This document shows positions 47,951 to 58,299 of a stretch of 64,000 bases of DNA, one piece after another (within the stretch, counting starts at the first letter, position 1; every line of letters begins with the position of its first letter). The stretch is from positions 21,230,557 to 21,294,556 of the forward strand of contig CM039511.1 of the NCBI GenBank assembly GCA_022432975.1, read 5' to 3'. A model generated the notes under the pieces. It saw only the letters and a program-made list of their open reading frames with translations. It was not told the DNA's origin and made no database searches. Position numbers and translations under genes: made by a program. The DNA comes from Begonia masoniana. Lineage: Eukaryota; Streptophyta; Magnoliopsida; Cucurbitales; Begoniaceae.

Positions 47951-49465
47951 CCTTTGAGGACTGAGATATAGAAGTTCGATATGGAGATAGTTTCTGGATT
48001 GTCGGCCATACTAGCAAACTTGACGCTAAGGCCCACCGTCCTGGACCGAATTAAGGAAGCCCAGAAGACCAATTCAAAGGAGATGGCTGATATGGTGAGC
48101 AAGGTACCAATGGCTTTTTTCGATTTTAGTTATTCGGGAGATGGTATTCTGAAGTTTAGGGATAGATGGTATGTTCCGAAGGATGAAGAGTTACGAAAGA
48201 ACATCTTGTCGGAGGCTCACTCGTCTTCTTTCTCTGTGCATCCTGGAAGCACAAAGATGTATCAAGACTTGAAACTTCACTTCTGGTGGCCGAATATGAA
48301 GAATGAAGTGGCCAAGTATGTGGAGTCTTGTATGATATGTCAACAGGTCAAAGCTGAACATCAACGACCAAGTGGAACGCTTCAACCTCTTCCGATTCTC
48401 GAATGGAAGTGGGAGAACATCACAATAGACTTTGTTGTTGGCCTTCCAAGGACAGCTAAGGGCCATAATAGCATTTGGGTCATAGTGGACAGGTTGACGA
48501 AGTCGGCCTATTTTCTACCTGTGAAGACGACGTACTCCATGGATCAGTACGCAGAGCTATACATCAGTGAGATAGTTAAGCTGCATGGCATTCCTGTGTC
48601 GATCGTCTCAGATCGTGATCCCAGATTCACTTCCCGGTTTTGGAAAAGTTTGCAAAACTCCTTGAGTACAAAGTTACACTTCAGCACAGCCTTTCATCCA
48701 CAAACTGATGGACAGTCTGAAAGAACAATCCAAATACTCGAGGACATGCTAAGGTCGTGTGTGCTGGAATTTCATGCTCCTTGGAGTAGATATTTGCCAC
48801 TCGTGGAGTTTGCCTATAACAATAGCTATCAGGCTACAATTGGCATGGCTCCTTATGAAGCTCTTTACTGCAGAAAGTGTAGATCCCCATTGTGTTGGGA
48901 TGAGGTCGGAGAAACCAAGCTTATCGGCCCTGAGATATTACAGCAGATGTCCGAGGTGATAGCTGCTATCAAGCAACGAATAAAGATTGCTCAGAGTCGA
49001 CAGAAAAGTTATGCGGACCATAGGAGGAGAGACTTAGAGTTCGCTGTGGGCGATGAAGTATTCCTAAAAGTGTCACCTTTCAAAGGCGTGATGAGATTTG
49101 GCAAGAAAGGGAAGCTCAGTCCGAGGTTCATTGGACCTTTTTCTATCTTGAAGCGTGTGGGAAGTATGGCTTACAGACTGCAGCTGCCAGCGTCTATGGA
49201 TGGAGTTCACAATGTTTTCCATGTTTCGATGTTGAGGAAGTGTGTATGAGATCCAACTCAGATCGTGGAGTATGTGGACTTTGATATCATGCCGACATTG
49301 ACATATGAAGAAAGGCCTATACAGATATTGGATATGTCACTCAAAGTGTTGCGCAATCGAGTGGTCCCATTGGTGAAAGTTTTATGGCGAAATCATAATG
49401 TAAAGGAAGCCACATGGGAAAAACAAGAGGATGTCAGGGCCCAATATCCAGACCTCTTTGCTTAG
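47951..49465 (+). pseudogene. Integrase and chromodomain of gypsy element G
   Basis: The integrase is nearly intact. The HHCC zinc domain (HPGSTKMYQDLKLHFWW to CMICQQVKAEH) lies at about 48235-48360. The catalytic core follows, with ITIDFVVGLP, VSDRDPRFTSRFW and the glutamate region TDGQSERTIQ. The SH3-like GPF module (RFIGPFSILKRVGS) precedes HNVFHVSMLRK. A TGA at 49247, where CGA is expected, separates the C-terminal chromodomain-like part (VLRNRVVPLVKVLWRNH and ATWEKQEDV, to 49465). Chromodomains of this type steer integration to heterochromatin (family knowledge). Confidence 0.93.
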
Positions 49466-49490
49466 GCAAATTTTGGGGACAAAATTTCTG

Positions 49491-49505
49491 TTAAGGTGGG
49501 TGGAA
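49491..49505 (+). other. Polypurine tract of gypsy element G
   Basis: AAGGTGGGTGGAA lies immediately before the TGTAACACCC start of the 3' LTR at 49506. Position and composition fit. Confidence 0.7.
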
Positions 49506-52500
49506 TGTAACACCCGACATTTTTGAACTTGTAATTATTCCCCCGGATTATTTAGCGGGATGAATTTTTATATAAAATCTGATATATGTTTTAATGAATT
49601 GTCGGAGAGTTTAATGGAAAAACCAGGTTGTAGAATTTATTTAACAAATTTAGTCAAGAACCAATGGAATGGTAAATTGGGAAGGAATTAAGGTTGGTGG
49701 GAGAAAACCAATGGATGATTGACACTTGGCAACTTGTTGAAGAAGCCATGGTCTTCCTCCTACGTGAAATCTTCATTTCACTTCTCTGCTTCCTCCCTTC
49801 CTTCTCTCTATTCTTCTCTTCCAGGCGACTGAAACAAAGTTCCACACTTTGTTTCTCCTGTATTCTTCTATTTTCTTTAGTGAAGGTAATTTATGTCGGT
49901 AGTTAACAAGTTTAACTACACCTTTTACTGATTTTTGAGAGGTTTAGGGTTAATGACCGTATAATCACGTTTTAGGTTCACAAACTACTGAAACCGAGAC
50001 GATCAAGAACATCAACTCTACAGCAAACAGGTAAGTTCATATCCGTAGGTTGGCCCTTAAGGCCCTACATCACGGAGACTCTAGGATTTTACTACTGTCG
50101 GGAGGTTTCGGGTAGATAAGTTGAAGTTATATTCCGAGTTGTCTGTTTTTCCTTTAGGTTCTGTTGTGTTATTTCTGCTGTCTGCTGTTTTAATTGTAAG
50201 CACTGAAAATGTTCATGCATACACGATTTTTCGAAAGTTCATGCAAAACTGTTTTCTGTACACGGTTTTGAAGTTAAGCAAGATAAAATCTGACTGAAAT
50301 GAACCGGTTAAGTGCGGGACGGGGACTGACCCACTGTTACTGTACTGTTATATATATGTATACTGTATTACTGTATGTGCCTATTGTGCACTCACTGATT
50401 TTACTGATTGTCAGTTCCCCTATAAGCCCCACTTATACCCCTCTACCACTGAAATGTAATGTACTGTACTGTCACCGTATTTCTGAAATTCCATGCATAG
50501 CATACGCATCACTGCATTTATATATGTTCTTACTGAGTTTTAGACTCATAGGTGAACTCCCTGATGTAGGTACTGAACCCGAAAATGAGGATTTTGTGCC
50601 TCAGTCTGATGAATAGGTGGCTGGTGGTTCGAGCTCTTGGGTTGGTTGTGGCTGTCAGACAAATTCTCGATTGAGAGAGTGAAATTCTAAACTATGTTCT
50701 GTTTATGCATTTAAAACTTTTGTTTTGGGAATTCTGCAAATATATGTTAGGTTCTGTACTGACCCTCAGATTTTAAAACAATGCACAGATTTTGATGTCC
50801 AAGTTTTAAAAACTGTTGTATTTGACAGTTGAATTCATGTTCTGAATGTTTTGGAATTTGTTAGGAGATATTTTTCTGTTAGTTTATGCATGAATGACTT
50901 CTGGTTTTGGAACTATCCATGCAGTCTGTTTCTTTGAATCTGTCAATTGTAAAGTATGTTCTACAATCTTGTTTAGAATCGGGTATTGAAGGTCTACAAC
51001 TTCCATGCCTTCTGTCTGTGCTGTATTTGACAGTTGAATTATGTTCTGAAGTATTCTGAAATGGTTTGGAATATTTTCTGTTAGTCTATGCATGGATGGT
51101 CTCTGATTTTTGAGCTATCTATGCAGTGTGATTATTCCTAAGTTTCTGTTATGCCTTCTATTGTGCTCGAGAACCATGTTTGAAGTGGTTTGAGAATCTG
51201 AGACTTTTAGGTTTTCTGTTTTTATGCTCTCTGTCTGTGCGTTTTCCTGTCAAAAGTTGTAATTCTGCCTTTGAAACTATGTCTACCGATTGATACTGTT
51301 CACTTTTTGTCTTATTCGCATCTACCGCCAAATAGTGGTTCTGCCATAGGTTTTTCTTCTGCCGATTACGTTTAATGTCTGTATCTTCCGGCTGACGTCA
51401 TCACCTCATCCGATTTCATCTGCTGTCTGTATCTTCCGGTTGACGTCATCCATCTTCTGGCTGACATCATCACCTCATCCGATTTCATTTGCTGTCTGTA
51501 TCTTCCGGTTGACGTCATCCATCTTCTGGCTGACGTCATCACCTCATCCGATTTCATCTGCTGTCTGTATCTTCCGGTTGACGTCATCATCTCATCCGAT
51601 TTCATTTGCTGTCTGTATCTTCCGGTTGACGTCATCCATCTTCCGGCTGACGTCATCACCTCATCCGATTTCAGCTGCTGTCTGTATCTTCCGGTTGACG
51701 TCATCCATCTCCCGGCTGACATCATCACCTCATCGGACTTCATCTACTGTTTGTATCTTCCGGTTGACGTCATCCATCTTCCGGCTGACGTCATCACCTC
51801 ATCCAAATTCCGTCTACTGCCTGTATCTTCCGCCTGACGTCATCCTTACTTCTGTCTTTGCAAATGCATCTTCTGCCTGACGTCAGCTCACATCTTCCGC
51901 CCGATTTAATTGTATTACCCGCCTTTGTTCATTTACATCCACCGTTTCCGGTTCATTGCCTTATTAAATAACATCCACCGTTCCGGTTTAATTTTCATCC
52001 ACCGCCCAATAGTATCTTGCTTTTGAAAACCACCTCCTCCGCCCAGTATCCATGTCTTCCGCCCAGTGTAATTACGTCTTCCGATGACGTTATCCACTGG
52101 TTATGCCTTCTGATTCTGTTTACTGTTTTCCCGTTTTACTTTTAAATACAAAGAATGTTTTCCGCCTTTATTTCCTGTTTTCTGCTGCCATTTATAACTA
52201 TTATCCAGATTCTTTTTACATTCCTTCCTGCACTCTTCAGATTTCTCCTTGCCTGATATTCTAAACGTCCAAAGTTTAGTTTACTTCTGTCTCCCTGTTT
52301 TCTTCAGTCTGTTATTTTCTGTGGTTCAAAAATTAACGTGTCTTCTAATTCTGTTTTAAGTATTTTGTAATTCATCCTGCAGTTTGGTTTTAACTGTTTT
52401 CTTTCCCGTTATGATTTCTACTCCAGAGAACACACTCTCTCTCTGTCAATGTTTTAAAAGCATAATGTTCAAAAAAGAAAAATAATAGTCTCATTTTCTG

Positions 52501-52560
52501 TAAAATGTCCGGAGTGATGGCTCCTCGGACCCCGATCGGTTCTGGGTTTGGGCCGTCACA
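49506..52560 (+). repeat. 3' LTR of gypsy element G (3055 bp)
   Basis: Matches the 5' LTR throughout, with scattered substitutions, mostly transitions, and a much shorter tandem array. It ends GGGCCGTCACA, followed directly by the TTATT target repeat. Confidence 0.95.
51376..51850 (+). repeat. Minisatellite of ~69-bp units with TGACGTCA sites, 3' LTR of G
   Basis: About seven unit lengths of the same repeat as in the 5' LTR, with more variants (CTTCTGGCTGAC, TGACATCA, CATCGGACTTC). A smaller share of its palindromes is perfect than in the 5' array. Confidence 0.9.
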
Positions 52561-52565
52561 TTATT

Positions 52566-52960
52566 GCAACTCAAAGTTATAATGTGTAACTAATGCTACA
52601 ATAATGCGAAGATAATCTTTCTTCGATACAAGAGAAAAAGACTCTTTGTAATTGATTTCTTCTTTTCAAGTGAATCATTTAACAACAACTCTTGCTTATA
52701 TCTTTTAATGTTGCCCAATAAGTTTTTCTTAGTTTTAAAGACTCATTTACATCCAATGGCTTTTACACATCAAGCAACTCGACAAAATCCCAGACTCTGA
52801 TTGGATTCATATAATTCATTTCATCTTTTATGGCATCATACCATAAACTTTATTCACTACATCTTATAGCTTTTAAAAACATCTCATGATCATTTTCAGC
52901 TCCAACATTATAGTCTGATATCTGTAGATACGTCGTATAATCACTAGAAATATCTAGTTT
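52566..52960 (-). pseudogene. Copia F reverse transcriptase, proximal part
   Basis: The minus-strand translation near 52760-52870 gives LWYDAIKDEMNYM followed by VWDFVELLD, the conserved entry to the copia reverse transcriptase. It continues in decayed form to the target site of element G at 52561-52565. Together with 40250-40694 it forms one interrupted domain. Confidence 0.85.
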
Positions 52961-54160
52961 TCTTTCTCTAATAGATCAATGTAGTGTTGTTCCAACATTT
53001 TCTTAAGAAATTTATTGTACAACTGGTTAATCAATAATTTCTAGAACTTCCTCAAGAATTTGTTCTACTAGATTATCATCAGCAAATTGTTAAATATCAT
53101 TTATCACTTGTTAAACACTCGTTGGGATTCGAGTGATATACACAACAATCAATCTATCATTCGAATTAGAAGGTTGAACATCGACTGTGATCTCTTTCAG
53201 AAACAATATCCTAAGATCGATCAATCTCATAAATCAAGTCATGCAATAAATTTTGCATTTCTTGATTCCACAATCATACTACTTTAAGAGGGGCAATAGA
53301 CTATAAAGGAAATTTTGACTTAAGATAGACATCCCCAAATGCAAATATGTTACAAACTCAGTTTTCAACTTTTCCATAACTCAAATGACGTCTTTTCAAC
53401 AGCTTTGATTGAAACTTGATTTAATATACACGCAACCATTTAAGAGCATTAGGCCACAAGAATTAAGGAAGTTTGGAGTTGCTATGCATACTCCTTACCA
53501 TGTCCAATAATGTTTGATTTATTCTTTCTGCTACACCATTCTGATCTAGAGAATCAGATATAGTATATTGAGCAACAATTTCACGCTCTTGAAAAATCTA
53601 GCAAACAGACCAGGTGTTTGTTCATTCTCAGTGTATCTACCACAATACTCTCCACCTCTATCATAACTCATGATATTAGTTTGCTTGGCGTGTTATTTCT
53701 CTACTTCTGACTTGAAAACCTTAAAGGCATATAATTCTTCATTTTTATTTTGAAGCAAGTAGAGATACATGTATCGTGAGTAATTGTCAATGAAAGAGGA
53801 TATTTCAGACCATTTGTATCCATAACTGGACTTCAAATATATGAATGTATAATTCTAATATTTTTGAATTTCTCTTTGCACCTTTTTTAGATTTTTTGAT
53901 ATGTTTTCCTTTAATGCAGTCCAAATAAGTATCGAAATCAGTAAGATCTAAAGCACTAAGTACTTTATCATCTACTAATTTCTTGATTCTCTACATGAAA
54001 ATATGTCTCAATCTCCGGTGCCATAACATAGAGAATTTTTCATTTGTAATACATCGTTTCAATCTAGTATGAACATGCATAACATTATAGCGACATCATT
54101 TTGTAAATCAATAGAAAAAAGAACATCAGACATTGTACCATTTTTAATAAGATTATATTT
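52961..54160 (-). pseudogene. Copia F pre-integrase and integrase, decayed
   Basis: On the minus strand, LWHRRLRHI and CIKGKHIKKSKKGAKRNS (about 53880-54030) mark the pre-integrase zinc region. SYDRGGEYCGRYTENEQTPG (about 53610-53670) is the integrase core around its second acidic residue, and NGVAERINQTLLDMVRSM (about 53490-53550) contains the catalytic glutamate. Several stops and frameshifts are present. Confidence 0.85.
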
Positions 54161-54168
54161 ATACAGAG

Positions 54169-54350
54169 TAATATTATGCTTACTCTCTTAAAATACTCGT
54201 TGACGTGTCAAATAATGACTGGTGTCATTAAGGTGTAATTAGTATAATATATTATAAATAGTTAATTTATTACATTAATTAGATCAATAATTGTTTGACA
54301 TGTCAATGAGTATTTTAAGAGAGTAGAATAAAAAAGCAAATGTAACATTA
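54169..54350. mobile_element. Short MITE-like inverted repeat in copia element F
   Basis: A 182-bp segment with inverted ends. The left has ACTCTCTTAAAATACTCGTTGACGTGTCAAATAAT and the right is its near-perfect inverse. Outermost bases are TAATATTA and TAACATTA. It separates protease-like sequence from pre-integrase sequence of element F, so it inserted after F. Superfamily not determined. Confidence 0.75.
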
Positions 54351-54351
54351 T

Positions 54352-54540
54352 TCATTTATAAAATAAATTGAAATTTGTATCTGAAAAATTAAAAGAAAAA
54401 TCTAAAATTACAAGTCTTGAAACTGAAATTAAGTTTTTATAAAAACTAAAAACATGCAAATTCTTTTCTAAAACCAAAATAAAATTACTGTTAAGAACTA
54501 CACTGCATGTTGCAACAGCTTCCACGTGCGAAAACATCTT
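54352..54540 (-). pseudogene. Copia F protease C-terminal remnant
   Basis: The minus-strand frame contains KNLISVSRLVILDF, the typical segment between copia protease and pre-integrase. The catalytic D-S-G is not visible. Confidence 0.65.
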
Positions 54541-55620
54541 GCTTCTTAAATAGATGCATTATTAACTTACAATAGGTTGCCGAAAGTTTTGCATACCTGA
54601 CAAGGTATTATTAATTATTGACAATAATTTTAATTATTAATAAAATAAGTAAATTAATAATTTATAATAATATTATTTATAAAATAAATAATATTAGTAA
54701 TAAAGTAAATAAGTTATTAATAAATTAGTAATAATGTTAATTTAACAAAACAAATAATAACTTCTTTTGCCAAACTACACTAAAACAACGCTACGTGGAG
54801 AGACAACTTATACATTAATATATATATATATTAATCGACAATTGCTCTTAAGTTTTCTAAATTCCTAAGCTCGTCGGTTTCCACCATTATTTTCGACGAG
54901 TTTGCAATCCCAAAAATTCAACCGTTTAAAGGCTCACCACTTGGTATACTATCCATTCAAAAATTGAAAGGTTTTGATAAAAAATGAGATAGTAGAATTC
55001 ACTATAAAATTAGCTTAAAGAGTGATAAAATTTCTCTTATATTTATAGTCTTTAAGTTCAAAAATTCTATGAGAGAGTGGAAAGTCGAATTTTTCATGCC
55101 TTTCAAAAATGAAGAAAAATCAGTAATCTCCACAATGGTTTCCTTCTCTGATGTCCCATTCCGATCTTAAAAAAACAGAGAAATAAATTTCCATGGAAGT
55201 TTCTAATTCCTTTTAAATACTTTATGAGAAAATTCAAAATTCTCCCTTAAAATTTCTACGAAAACACTAACTTTTCTTGACGTAGTGGAAACTTACACTA
55301 CTTCTCCTATCTTGTTCTTGCAAAAGACCAGCAATTTTCCTCACCAATCTGCTTCTGTCAATATCTCAGATTTCACAAAGGAAGGAAGAAGATGTAAACG
55401 AGAACAACCTAATGTTCCTCACCTTACCGATCGATAAGCCGTAATCGACTTTGTCTGCCAAAGATTTTTCCTTGTTTCTGGAGAAAAAGAAAATAACCAG
55501 GTAAGGGAGGGTAGATCGGCTCCCCACCCAGATTAATAGGGGAGTCACTCCCTTGTTCTACGCAACCTCCCATATAAGGGAGGTTTCAAATCTTTTTAAT
55601 TTTTTTTTCCATGGTCTTCA
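54541..55620. other. 5' leader/gag position of copia F, no gag recognised
   Basis: An AT-only stretch (54600-54750) is followed by a segment with CACTA-like ends (CACTAAAACAAC at about 54779 and TTTTCTTGACGTAGTG at about 55271) and a CTCGTCG..CGACGAG stem. This could be a small CACTA element, but I found no 3-bp target repeat. The leader near 55500-55600 has a short hairpin ACCTCCC-TATAAGGGAGGT. Confidence 0.35.
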
Positions 55621-55630
55621 CAGATAAAGA

Positions 55631-55641
55631 CTCTGATACCA
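55631..55641 (-). other. Primer binding site of copia element F
   Basis: CTCTGATACCA on the plus strand is the inverse of TGGTATCAGAG, the initiator tRNA-Met primer site. It lies two bases from the inner end of the 5' LTR at 55644. Confidence 0.88.
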
Positions 55642-55643
55642 AA

Positions 55644-56051
55644 TGTTAGATTAACTCTTAGACAAATCAAACATTCTGTAGCAACCAAAATTAAAGCATA
55701 TAAATCAGTTGTAGAATAAATCAAAATACCTCCAGTCGTCATTGATGTCTGAAACAGACACTGTTGTTTTCTCTCCGGGTAGAATATTTTCTAAATATTA
55801 ATGATCTCAATACAATGGTTGTATTTTCTGAAAGTATCGTTGGCTTAAGGGACCTCTCTCTAAATTTCTTTTCTTCGTCTTTACATATTTCTTAACATCA
55901 AGTAATATAGGCAGAGAAGAGGTTGAATGTGTGTGCGTGGGAGTTTCTTTGACAAATATTGTCAAAAAAACCAGACCAGCAATGTGGAAAAACCAAACCC
56001 ACAATGTGAAAAATTGAGACCACATGACAGGTAATGAGAAAAATACCAACA
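55644..56051 (-). repeat. 5' LTR of copia element F
   Basis: Begins on the minus strand with TGTTGG and ends with ATCTAACA. It matches 39521-39956 except for the hairpin-forming duplication there. Confidence 0.87.
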
Positions 56052-58290
56052 ATATTTTCATATATCTATGCCAAGATATAATAAAATGAGTTTCAAATGA
56101 GTCATGTAAGATAATCCTATATGTCTATAATGATTTCATAAAAACTCTAATTTTATGTCTAAAGCTAACTTGGCAATTTATTCAATAAGAGTTTTAAATT
56201 CAAATTACCGTTTGACATGTATGAAAAATAATTTATAATTAGACTATCATGACCAAAAAATAGTCCGAGACAAGATAAGGAGTGATCTGGTCCTGAAAAG
56301 GCTAAACTTTCTGACTCTCAAATATTGTTTATTAGAAATTTACACCGAACGACTTAAAACTCAAAAATGAGGAAAAAAGCAAAATCCCAAAAAACATGGG
56401 CCAACAATCAGGTCTAACAATAATATCACATATAGCATTATAGTAACATCCAAATTAAATATTGTGTGAAAAGAAATACTGTTAAAAATTAAAATAGAGA
56501 TAATGTCTCACCAACAGAAGCTCTCAAATAAAATAAAGACAGCTAAAATTAAAGTGTCAAGCTCAAATCCTCAGGTTCCTACTGCAAACCTGTTGACTAT
56601 GTCCCTAAAGGGGGAGTCAATTGTGGTGAGCTTATTAAACTCTATAGAGATCTACGCGTTGTATCAAGAGTTTTTTAAAATATGGAGAGTATGCATCATG
56701 AAAATCCAAGACTTGAGTAAAATATGTTTGAAAAAGGTTATGTGAACCGTTAGTAGGGCAAATATGAAAGTGTCCACTATATTATGGTAAATACTAAAAC
56801 AGACCACTATTGGGATATATAAACGTCGGTAAAAAACAAGTCACTCATGGACCTTAAATACTCAATGTCATAGGCATATAAAATAATAAAGGCGATAATC
56901 GGCGATTGCAAAGCCAAAAAATGACTATGATTAGGTTTAAAATTTTGCGTCCAAGGACACGACACAGTCAATTATCTCATTACTCTAGTTTACGAACAAA
57001 CAAATGCATCTTTCAATAGTCAAATGTGCGAATAAAAAATAACCCTCAGTCAAGTCGATTAAACCTGGTACACATGACTGGTATGATCATCATGAGAAAA
57101 AAGAGAATGCATGCTCTAAGTAAACGTGATCGTAAAAAATATATAAATATACAAAAAACTAGCATGTCAAAATGCAGAACATGTCCTAAATGAGTATGAG
57201 ATAAGTCTCAAAATATTTTTATTAAACAATTATATGCATAACTTAATATTATAAATAAATTCTTAAAAATCAATATATTGTCAAAGTCTAAATCTGGAGG
57301 TGTAAGTAAATGTTAAGTCTTTAAATCTATCATAAACTCATTATCGATCGATACGAGATTGTGAAAAACTCATAAACAATTTTATTTTTTGAATTCAATT
57401 TGGTTTGGTCCAAGTCAGTTCGTGTGATCTCAGTTGGGTGGGTCTTGTCTAGTCTGGGTCAACTCAGTCCAAGTCCGCCCAGTCTAGTTTGGGTCTGCTC
57501 GGTTTGGTCCTATTTGGATCAACTCAGTCTGATCTGAGATGGTCAGGGTTCAGGTCAGTCGATCTGATTCAGTCTGGCCCGAGTAAGCTCGATTCGCTCT
57601 GATCCAGGCAGGTCGATTAATCTGATAATCCGGTGATCCAACGATGTCTCAGATCAAAAATTGACAATCCAAAAAATGAAAATGGTGGAAAAAATATGAA
57701 ATGAACACATAAAAATAATTCAATGCATATTTCACTACAAATTACACTTTCAAAATCAACACATAATAATCCATCGATCCAAATCAGAATCAGCACATTA
57801 ACAAATCACATTAAACTACACATCACCTTAAGCTACAGAATCAAGACATAAAAAATATCAATCAATCAAAAACATAATCACTAATCAGTAGTTCAAGACA
57901 TCCAATTAAGCTTCACGATACACAAAATCGCGACTTCAGTGGTAGAGAAGAAACTTACAGTGGCAGAGAGGAAAACTTCACAATGGCATATGCCAAGAGG
58001 AGGGAATCAGAAATGGAAGTGGAACTCGTAGAAATAGGGTTCAATTTCAATTTCACGTCTCACTGTTGTAGGGTTGCCGAGAGGAGAATGTAGAGCGACT
58101 AAAGGAGCAAGCGCAAGGAATGAGCGTTGAGTCTTGAGTGTCGACTTTAAGCTGGCCGAGATGCAAGAGGAGAGGACTGACTGTTGAGGAGAGTGAATGA
58201 GCAAGCGCGAGTGAGAGTCAACTTCACCGTTGACTGTCGATTTTGCATATGACCGAAGAACTAGCCCCACTAATGGCTTGTAGAGCATGT
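56052..58290 (-). repeat. Gypsy LTR-like relic, minus strand
   Basis: The minus strand contains the LTR landmark CGTGTCCTTGGACGCAAAATTTTAAACCTAATCA (56930-56980), shared with element A and the relic at 30.9-32.6 kb. A degenerate GT-rich block at about 57405-57620 repeats GTCTGGTC/GGTCAACTCAGTC motifs. Boundaries are not resolved. The open frame 58007-58288 has no recognised domain. Confidence 0.5.
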
Positions 58291-58299
58291 TTTGAAAAT

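Larger units (their letters stand above)
40700..52560 (+). mobile_element. Ty3/gypsy retrotransposon G (chromovirus-like), complete, nested in copia F
   Basis: The element is 11861 bp with LTRs at 40700-44882 and 49506-52560, both TGTAACACCC..GGGCCGTCACA. It is flanked by a perfect 5-bp direct repeat TTATT (40695-40699 and 52561-52565). The primer site, polypurine tract and domain order (gag, zinc knuckle, protease, reverse transcriptase, RNase H, integrase, chromodomain) are all present. The LTRs differ at roughly 2% of sites outside a tandem array (rough count by eye), so the insertion is relatively recent, but eight in-frame stops and a frameshift in the protease make it non-autonomous. 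Confidence 0.95.
39521..56051 (-). mobile_element. Ty1/copia retrotransposon F, split by gypsy element G
   Basis: A minus-strand element with LTRs at 39521-39956 and 55644-56051 (436 and 408 bp, TGTTAG..CCAACA as read on the plus strand). Polypurine tract and primer site are in the right places. Without the nested gypsy element it is about 4.67 kb, normal for copia. Coding remnants on the minus strand occur in copia order: protease C-terminus, pre-integrase and integrase, then reverse transcriptase. The reverse transcriptase is cut by element G between 40699 and 52561. A MITE lies in the protease region, gag is not recognisable, and stops are frequent. I see no clear target duplication (AGAAT versus ATATT). 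Confidence 0.87.

Noticed and set aside
54779..55286. Possible small CACTA element inside copia F
   Set aside because: The ends resemble CACTA termini and an internal CGTCG stem exists, but no matching 3-bp target repeat or good terminal match was found, so it is only mentioned in the flank description.
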